Source of the DNA: [Borrelia] tanukii
Lineage (GTDB): Bacteria > Spirochaetota > Spirochaetia > Borreliales > Borreliaceae
Direction of reading: 5' to 3'
Assembly: GCF_030436345.1 (NCBI RefSeq)
Contig: NZ_CP124038.1
Coordinates: forward strand, 62,001-126,000
DNA length: 64,000 bases
The notes under the pieces are model-generated. The model searched no databases. It was not told the origin of the DNA and was given only the letters and a program-made list of their open reading frames with translations. Positions 58,415-64,000 of the stretch are shown here, piece after piece. The number at the start of each line of letters is the position of its first letter. Positions within the stretch are counted from its first letter, which is position 1. A program made the position numbers and the translations under genes.

Positions 58415-58441
58415 CTATGACATCGCATAGCGGAAATTATA
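58415..58441 (-). promoter_or_regulatory. rpsB promoter -10 and leader hairpin
   Basis: TATAAT lies at 58441-58436 on the minus strand. The predicted transcript 5' end carries CTATG (58430-58426) pairing with CATAG (58419-58415), a 5-bp stem with 6-base loop, 33 bases before the start codon. No -35 matches well (TATTAT at 17 bases). The gap of 223 bases upstream to the gene at 58606 otherwise holds only A/T-rich sequence. Confidence 0.45.
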
Positions 58442-58605
58442 CACTATTTTATAAGAATATAATAAAACAATCTAATTAATAAGTCCACTAAATCAAAAAC
58501 AAACATCTTTCTCTTTAATAAAATTATTAACAAACCACATTAATAAAAAATATTAAAAGCTAAGTTGATATCTATCTTTACACAATTCCTTTAAAAATCA
58601 TTCTT

Positions 58606-58884
58606 TTACAAATCGTTCTTATTTCTTTCAGAGAATTTAATCAAACCTATTAAAACAACTGAACCTAAACTAGGAAAAAAATAAAGAACAAGATCTATTT
58701 GCCTTTCATAATAATCAGAATAGAAAAAAGGAATAAAAAATAGAAATACAATGCCACCTAAAAAACTTATTAAATAAACTACTACAAACTTAAAATTCAA
58801 TATGTTTAAAAACATAACAAAAAAGCTTACTAAAAAAGAAATAACAATGTTTGTTAAAATCAAATGAAAAAAAAATACTATCAT
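58606..58884 (-). CDS. Small membrane protein, three helices, unknown function
   Basis: 92 residues, three predicted helices (about 4-25, 35-58, 66-83), N-terminus MIVFFFHLILTNIVISFL. AAGGGGGT lies 4 bases before the ATG. It follows the lipoprotein gene by 20 bases in the same direction, so it is probably in that operon. Confidence 0.6.
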   Translation of the reverse strand: MIVFFFHLILTNIVISFLVSFFVMFLNILNFKFVVVYLISFLGGIVFLFFIPFFYSDYYERQIDLVLYFFPSLGSVVLIGLIKFSERNKNDL

Positions 58885-58904
58885 ACTTACCCCCTTAAAA
58901 CCAA

Positions 58905-59660
58905 CTAGTCAGACAAACTAAATCCCGACAAATCCCCAAGATCAATAAGAACACTGTAAGCATCGTCAACAATACTACCTACACCCATAACAAAAATTGC
59001 CAAATTATATTTAGGGGCAATATCTTTTGTAAAAAAATCGTCATTTATATGTTTTAGATCAATCGGCCTTTTATCTTTATCTAAAAAATTAGACTTTTTA
59101 ATAGATTTTGAGAAACCTATATATTCCCCTTTATCAATGTAGGATCTATATATGTTTTGCTTCTCAAGAATAACGGGAGACGAAGAAGTATTTCCATTTC
59201 TTACAATAATAAAAGCTTCACCGGGAACATCTTTTCTTAATTCTCCAAAATTTATTTCAAAATATAAAGGTAATTTGCTATCGACCCATTCTTTATTTAA
59301 TTTAAAAACAGGTTTACCCGAATAAATAGTAGAACTCAAATTTATTTTATAAAACCCTCTATTATTAAATTCACTAACATTGTCAAAAACACCCTTTAAG
59401 GCTTCAAAATCTTTTTCTACACTTTTGCGAAAACTACTTATATGATAATTAGCGCCCTCTGGATAAAACTTATAATAGATATCAAAACCTCTTAGCTTTT
59501 CAGCTGCTTGATTAGAAAAATAGCCTGCTGGCAAAAAAAAGGCTACAGAATCTCTAGAAATCCGATTATCAATCTTTTCTGGCGAAGGAAGTATTAAAAT
59601 ATTGTCTAGACCACATCCAAAAAACCCTAGACAAAATACAAAATATAAGATAAAAAAAAT
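58905..59660 (-). CDS. Putative lipoprotein with non-AUG (ATT) start
   Basis: The frame is open from 59534 back to a TAA just upstream of GGGGGAGG (59675-59668). Between that ribosome site and the signal region there is no ATG, GTG or TTG. ATT at 59660 lies 7 bases after the ribosome site and starts a hydrophobic segment FFILYFVFCLGFFGC, a credible signal peptide with lipobox-like FFGC. The mature protein would run GLDNILILPSPEKIDNRIS, about 235 residues. The only ordinary start in frame is TTG 59534, after the lipobox and without a ribosome site. The signal lacks the usual N-terminal Lys/Arg, which is a point against. No family recognised. The body reads as a soluble beta-rich domain. Confidence 0.65.
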   Translation of the reverse strand: MFFILYFVFCLGFFGCGLDNILILPSPEKIDNRISRDSVAFFLPAGYFSNQAAEKLRGFDIYYKFYPEGANYHISSFRKSVEKDFEALKGVFDNVSEFNNRGFYKINLSSTIYSGKPVFKLNKEWVDSKLPLYFEINFGELRKDVPGEAFIIVRNGNTSSSPVILEKQNIYRSYIDKGEYIGFSKSIKKSNFLDKDKRPIDLKHINDDFFTKDIAPKYNLAIFVMGVGSIVDDAYSVLIDLGDLSGFSLSD

Positions 59661-59686
59661 TATAAAACCTCCCCCAAAAATACAAA

Positions 59687-60298
59687 TTAATTTTGCTTAA
59701 GTTCTAAAATTTTATTATTTGCTATATTTATGTATAAATTATTTTCATAAGGAAATTTAACAATCTCTTCATATACTTTCACAGCAAGATCTTTATCTTT
59801 TTCCTCGATCAATATTGCCTTACTCAAAAGAGCTCTTACCTTTAAAAAGCCCAAACTGGTACTATTAATAAGATCCTCATAAACCAATAAAGCATCTTCC
59901 TTTAATCCCATTTTTTCATAAATTGCAGCTTTATTAATAAAAGCAATTTCGCTTTCAATCCCTTTTGCCTTAATAACAATATCTAAATCTTTAATAGCCT
60001 CATCATACTGTGCTTGACTTTGCAAATAAACAGATCTGGCTAAATAAAACCTTGGAATAAAGTAAGATGAAATTTCTTTTTCCTTTGAAATAAGTTCCTT
60101 TATCTTAAGAGATATTTTTTCCTTCTCTTTAGCGTCATTTTCTCTTAAATAGTCATTTAAATCCTTTTCAAGATTTTCTACTATTTCTCCACCACTCTTT
60201 ACATAATCTTTGCCTAAAGAACTATAAAAAACAACAACAATAGATACGAAAACAAAAACAATAGCACTAAAGAAAACTAAAAGACCGTTTTTAGCCAT
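59687..60298 (-). CDS. Membrane-anchored TPR-like protein
   Basis: The protein of 203 residues has an N-terminal helix (about 6-28) and a helical region with TPR-like units (RSVYLQSQAQYDEAIKDLD, NKAAIYEKMGLKEDALLVYEDLI, KDLAVKVYEEIVKF). Its ATG overlaps the last base of rpsA's stop codon, so it is translated with rpsA. Function unknown. Confidence 0.75.
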   Translation of the reverse strand: MAKNGLLVFFSAIVFVFVSIVVVFYSSLGKDYVKSGGEIVENLEKDLNDYLRENDAKEKEKISLKIKELISKEKEISSYFIPRFYLARSVYLQSQAQYDEAIKDLDIVIKAKGIESEIAFINKAAIYEKMGLKEDALLVYEDLINSTSLGFLKVRALLSKAILIEEKDKDLAVKVYEEIVKFPYENNLYINIANNKILELKQN

Positions 60299-61953
60299 TA
60301 TTCATCCCTCTTTAGCAAATTTTCAAATGGCTTATAAGATTCCTCATCATTGCCCTTAAACAAATAAGAAGAAATCTCTTCTCTTGATCTTTGATTTTCA
60401 TACTCTCTATAAGAAAGAAGCACCGATCTGTCTTTAGAATCAATACTTGTTATTACCACTTTAAGCTTATCCCCAATGTTTAATTTTTCAAAAGTTTCTA
60501 AACTAGATTCCTTTGTGTCTCCTAGTTGAATTTTGCTAATAAATCCCATTATTTTATTATAAACTCTCACTTGAAAGCCTTTTGACTTTTTTTCTACAAT
60601 CTCAACCTCAATAGCATCGCCTTTTTTATAGCTTTTAGAAAAATCTTCCCAAGGACTCTCTTCTAACTGCTTAATTCCCAATCTAACATTTCTCTTTCGT
60701 CTGTCAACCTCAAGCACTTTCCCATTCACTAAATCACCTATCTTGAAATATTCTTCAGGATCAATCTCTTCAAGCCAAGAAATATCAAACTTACTCACAT
60801 AAGCATCTATGCCTTCTTCAATATTTACAAAAGCACCTGTTTTTGTAATATTAGTAACAACGCCTTGAATAACCTTTCCAATAGGATATTTCTCAGTTAA
60901 TCTCTCCCAAGGATTCTCATTGATCTGTTTAATACCCAATGATATTTTTTGATTTTCTTTATCTATCTCTAAAATCTTAACTTCTACTATCTGACCAAGT
61001 TTTATTAATTCTTGAGGACTCTTTATTACTCTTATCCAAGAAAAATTACTTATATGTAAAAACCCCGACAATTCGCTGTCAAGCTCAATAACAGCTCCAA
61101 AGGGTAAAATTTTTACAACTTTCCCTTTTACAATGCTATCAATTTTATATTTAATATCTACAGAATCCCAAGGATTTGCTTTTAAGGCCTTAAGAGATAG
61201 TTCCATTTTGCCTGTCTGTGGATTTATCTTAATAATTTTCAACTTTAACTTATCGCCAACTCTAACAAAATCTTCAATATTTTCAACTTGATTAAAAGCA
61301 ATATTTCTTTTATGTAAAATTCCTGTAACAAAATTTTTAATTTTTACAATCGCACCATATTCTGTAATACGATCAACCACACAATCAACCACATCTTCTT
61401 CGTTGTAAGAACTTACCAACTCTATTCTCTTAGCAAGCTCTCTTTCTCTTTCTAAAGTACGCCTATCAAGAATAAGTCTTAAACCATCCGTTTCGCTTGC
61501 TTCAAGAATATAAAATTCAACAATAAGACCTCTTTTTAATTTCTCATCCTTAGATTTAGAACTTAAATAAAAAGGCATAAAGCCAGAAACATTTTCATTA
61601 ATTTGAATCTTATAACCATTCGAAAGTTCAGCTAAAACTTTACCTTTGATTATTTTTTTATTTTGAATATATTCAGTTACTTTATCTTGAAAATTTAAAG
61701 ACTCAAGCTTTTCAACACTTAAAATCAGACCCAATTCTCCGCCTATTCTTACAACGATTGCTTCAAGCTTATCGCCAATTTTGGGAATATTTTCAAATTC
61801 TTCAATCTTGACAAAGCCTTCTGATTTATAACCAATATCTACTAGAACATAATCTTTCATAATGTTAACAATAGTACCAGAAACTCGACTTCCAAGCTCT
61901 ACTCTTTCAAGTACTTTCAAATAATTTTCTTGTAAATCTTTTTGATTTTCCAT
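60298..61953 (-). CDS. rpsA: 30S ribosomal protein S1
   Basis: 551 residues with six S1-type OB domains in series (for example GSRVSGTIVNIMKDYVLVDIGYKSEGFV, DIKYKIDSIVKGKVVKILPFGAVIELD, YPIGKVIQGVVTNITKTGAFVNIE). It binds mRNA at the ribosome. ATG 61953 is chosen because AGAGAGG lies 5-6 bases upstream; a GTG two codons earlier (61959) overlaps the ribosome site and the cmk stop. Confidence 0.93.
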   Translation of the reverse strand: MENQKDLQENYLKVLERVELGSRVSGTIVNIMKDYVLVDIGYKSEGFVKIEEFENIPKIGDKLEAIVVRIGGELGLILSVEKLESLNFQDKVTEYIQNKKIIKGKVLAELSNGYKIQINENVSGFMPFYLSSKSKDEKLKRGLIVEFYILEASETDGLRLILDRRTLERERELAKRIELVSSYNEEDVVDCVVDRITEYGAIVKIKNFVTGILHKRNIAFNQVENIEDFVRVGDKLKLKIIKINPQTGKMELSLKALKANPWDSVDIKYKIDSIVKGKVVKILPFGAVIELDSELSGFLHISNFSWIRVIKSPQELIKLGQIVEVKILEIDKENQKISLGIKQINENPWERLTEKYPIGKVIQGVVTNITKTGAFVNIEEGIDAYVSKFDISWLEEIDPEEYFKIGDLVNGKVLEVDRRKRNVRLGIKQLEESPWEDFSKSYKKGDAIEVEIVEKKSKGFQVRVYNKIMGFISKIQLGDTKESSLETFEKLNIGDKLKVVITSIDSKDRSVLLSYREYENQRSREEISSYLFKGNDEESYKPFENLLKRDE

Positions 61954-61955
61954 TC

Positions 61956-62621
61956 TCACCTCTCTCTTACTTTTTTCAAATTAAACTTTTCTATTATAAT
62001 ATTACATACATCGTCTAATCCTTTGTAGCTTGTATCAAGGTAAAAAACCCCTTTTGATAATTTTAACTTACCATATTGTTTTCTCTTATCAACATCATCT
62101 CTTATTTCTAGAGTACGCTCTAATTCTTCTAAAGTCTCATTTCCATTTCTTTGCTTATATCGCCTCAAGGCTCGAACTTTAACAGAAGCATCAAGATAAA
62201 TTTTGAATTCAGATTCTGGAAAAACAATAGTAGTAATATCCCTACCTTCTATTATATAATTATCATCGCTAAATTTAACAACCTCTCTTAATTTTTTATT
62301 CACAATATTTCTTATTCCAACATAAGAAGAATAAAAAGAAACTTGAAAATCAATCTTATCATTTAAAATTTGATTTTCAACATTCTCTCCATTAAGCAAA
62401 AAGCTGGAATTATTAAAACTTATATCATTCTCAAGAATCAAATTTAAAAGTCTGCTCTCGCTAATAAAATCGCAGCTATTCATGGAAGATCTTTGGGCAA
62501 TTAAAGTTATTATCCTATAAAGATACCCGGAGCTGATAAATTTATAGCCCAGTTTTGCACCAAGCTCTCTTGCAATTGAACTTTTTCCTGATGCTGAAGG
62601 TCCATCAATTGCTATTATCAT
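61956..62621 (-). CDS. cmk: Cytidylate kinase
   Basis: 221 residues: P-loop IDGPSASGKSS (about 4-14), the SSGYLYRIITLIA block and IIEGRDITTIVFPE, with RRYKQRNGNET later in the LID. It phosphorylates CMP/dCMP. cmk followed by rpsA is the usual bacterial pair. The ATG overlaps the end of the pseudouridine synthase gene by 17 bases. Confidence 0.96.
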   Translation of the reverse strand: MIIAIDGPSASGKSSIARELGAKLGYKFISSGYLYRIITLIAQRSSMNSCDFISESRLLNLILENDISFNNSSFLLNGENVENQILNDKIDFQVSFYSSYVGIRNIVNKKLREVVKFSDDNYIIEGRDITTIVFPESEFKIYLDASVKVRALRRYKQRNGNETLEELERTLEIRDDVDKRKQYGKLKLSKGVFYLDTSYKGLDDVCNIIIEKFNLKKVRER

Positions 62622-63354
62622 TTAACTTCTCCAGCCTGGATTTTAATCTATTTATCTTAACCAAAGGAACAATTTTTACCTGACCTTCCTTTAAACTATC
62701 CAAATTAATATTGCCAATTCTAATTCTATGAATTTTTTTTAAAAAAACATTTTTGCTTAAAAACACTTTTCTTATTTCCCTATTTTTCCCTTCATCTAAA
62801 ATCAATCTAGCAGAATTTTTATTTAAAATTTCATAAGACTTTAATTTAAAAAATTCTTTTTTTACCTTTATACCCGATTTAAAAGAAATAAGCAAATTTT
62901 CATCAATATCTTTTTTTGATTCAATAATGTATTCTCTTTCAACTTTTCCCCTTGGATGAATAATATCATTTGCAAATTTACCATCATTAGTGAATAATAA
63001 AAGTCCAGAACTTTTAAAATCAAGCCTACCAATTGAAAATATACGCTCTTTAAACAAAGGCTGAACTAAGGATATTGCCAGCTTTCTTCCATTAACATCA
63101 AAATTGGAACATAAATAATTTTTAGGCTTGTTAAGGGCCAGATAAATTTTACTCTTACCTTGAAAGTCTTTAAAAACATAAACCTGTTTCTTATAAATTA
63201 TTCTATCCCCTAAAGATACTTTATCACCAAGCTTAGCAATAGAGCCATTAACTCTTACAAGCTTCTTTTTTATCAGCTCCTCGCAAAATCTTCTTGACCC
63301 TACCCCCTTTTCGGCTAAAAACACTTGAATTCTGGGAGTTTTAAGTGCAATCAT
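62605..63354 (-). CDS. rluB: Large-subunit pseudouridine synthase, RluB-like
   Basis: 249 residues: N-terminal S4 domain (IQVFLAEKGVGSRRFCEELI), then the synthase domain with LNKPKNYLCSN, catalytic Asp in IGRLDFKSSGLLLFTNDG (about 107) and REIRKVFLSK. It modifies uridine in 23S rRNA. ATG 63354 has GAGG 11 bases upstream; GTG 63363 is an alternative. It overlaps scpA by 14 bases. Confidence 0.9.
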   Translation of the reverse strand: MIALKTPRIQVFLAEKGVGSRRFCEELIKKKLVRVNGSIAKLGDKVSLGDRIIYKKQVYVFKDFQGKSKIYLALNKPKNYLCSNFDVNGRKLAISLVQPLFKERIFSIGRLDFKSSGLLLFTNDGKFANDIIHPRGKVEREYIIESKKDIDENLLISFKSGIKVKKEFFKLKSYEILNKNSARLILDEGKNREIRKVFLSKNVFLKKIHRIRIGNINLDSLKEGQVKIVPLVKINRLKSRLEKLNDNSN

Positions 63355-64000
63355 TAATTTCACAGCCTCGATACAATACTAATTTATTATTCAGATATCC
63401 TAAATTCACAATATTAAGCATTTTGCATTCAAGAGATACTAAAAAATAAGAAAATCTCTCAAAAGAATAATTGTCAGCATTAAAATCTAAAAGAGAATCA
63501 AAAATTATACTATTCTCTTTATTTAAGATAGAAATAATTTTCATTTTTTTCTCAAAAATTTTCAATTCATATTTATTACAAACAACTTTAAATTTTTTAT
63601 TGCACAAAAAATTTTTATTAACAACTTTTTCCTTTAATGCACTAGAATTTTTCTTTAAATTTTTCTTTTTATTATTATCATTAGCAATCGCATTAATATT
63701 TTTAACAAAATTATCACTATTGCCAAAAATAAAATCTTTAATCATTTTTGAGTCATAGAATTTAAAACTCTTTACTTGATTTAATTGTAATTTTTCATTT
63801 TCTCTATTCTTGCTACGATCTATTAACTTTTCCACAGCTTTGCGCTCCACTTTATCTTTGTATTCAAGCTTTAATGGGAATAAAATTTGAGTTTTCCAAT
63901 AAAACAAATTGTTAGCAAGATAAAAAAAATCAATCAATCCTCTAATACTTATATTAAGATCACTTGAAACATCTATGAACTCTTCAATTATTTGATTTAA
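63341..64000 (-). CDS. scpA: ScpA-like chromosome condensation protein, 5' end outside window
   Basis: The frame is open to the window edge; 219 residues are visible. The visible start LNQIIEEFIDVSSDLNISIR, then GLIDFFYLANNLFYWKTQILFP, follows the ScpA pattern (IxQIIxQF...DLDxxSEFLxMAAxLLxIKSxxLLP). A Lys/Asn-rich low-complexity linker (about 85-115 of the visible part) and a C-terminal winged-helix-like tail follow (IIFDSLLDFNADNYSFERFSYFLVSLECKMLNIVNLGYLNN). ScpA bridges the SMC heads. The gene ends inside rluB without an intervening scpB. The assignment rests on the N-terminal pattern, read by eye. Confidence 0.7.
   Translation of the reverse strand, partial: LNQIIEEFIDVSSDLNISIRGLIDFFYLANNLFYWKTQILFPLKLEYKDKVERKAVEKLIDRSKNRENEKLQLNQVKSFKFYDSKMIKDFIFGNSDNFVKNINAIANDNNKKKNLKKNSSALKEKVVNKNFLCNKKFKVVCNKYELKIFEKKMKIISILNKENSIIFDSLLDFNADNYSFERFSYFLVSLECKMLNIVNLGYLNNKLVLYRGCEINDCT

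Noticed and set aside
59521..59534. TTG 59534 as the start of the lipoprotein gene
   Set aside because: It lies past the lipobox, has no ribosome site, and the frame is open well upstream.

Overview
The window is a gene-dense, strongly A+T-rich stretch of a Lyme-disease spirochaete chromosome (Borrelia/Borreliella burgdorferi group). This is inferred from gene content and order, recalled without a database: M29 peptidase, prfB, ftsY, lolCDE-like genes, sufS/sufU, comM, ldh, lepA, a bacterial V-type ATPase operon, mutS2-rsgA-murI, asnS, htrA, surA-like, thiolase, rpsF-ssb-rpsR-rplI-dnaB, a PTS transporter, rpsB-tsf-frr-uppS-cdsA-rseP and rpsA-cmk-rluB. The order matches what I remember of the left arm of strain B31, roughly BB_0067 to BB_0130. 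I saw no rRNA, tRNA, CRISPR array, insertion sequence or prophage. No gene-free stretch exceeds 300 bases.

Layout. At 1-1010 is the 5' part of a minus-strand Xaa-Pro aminopeptidase. A plus-strand block (1124-15659) holds a HAD phosphatase, an M29 aminopeptidase, a PAP2-like protein, a membrane protein, a fused RnfC/RnfD-like protein, an RnfA/E-like protein, prfB with its programmed frameshift, a PEGA-type membrane protein, ftsY, an exported repeat protein and a LolCDE-like ABC system. Two minus-strand genes (15669-17274) follow, then sufS-sufU-comM on plus. From 20770 nearly everything is on minus: ldh, lepA, a TPR-like protein, the V-ATPase operon, mutS2-rsgA-murI, htrA-map-TPR-nusB, a SurA-like chaperone, thiolase, the primosome/ribosome operon, a PTS permease, the rpsB-to-rseP operon, and rpsA-cmk-rluB-scpA. 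Plus-strand exceptions are asnS with a small exported protein, an exported beta-rich protein, and a haemolysin-III family protein.

How it fits together. The genes describe a fermentative, host-dependent organism: lactate dehydrogenase for NADH recycling, PTS sugar uptake, the first step of the mevalonate pathway, and a V-ATPase that would use ATP to energise the membrane. Its rotor subunit carries residues that match the Na+ ligands of known Na+-pumping enzymes. Envelope assembly is well represented (LolCDE-like, HtrA, SurA-like, RseP, CdsA, UppS, FtsY).

Most unusual content. The two genes at 5213-8085 look like a divergent Rnf/Nqr-type ion-translocating oxidoreductase that has lost every iron-sulphur ligand I can check. 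Other points worth a look are two candidate AUU start codons (lepA and a lipoprotein at 59660), two candidate leaderless mRNAs (starts at 17274 and 46081), a 13-bp inverted repeat over the promoter of a phosphoribosyltransferase gene, and scpA lying directly against rluB with no scpB between them.
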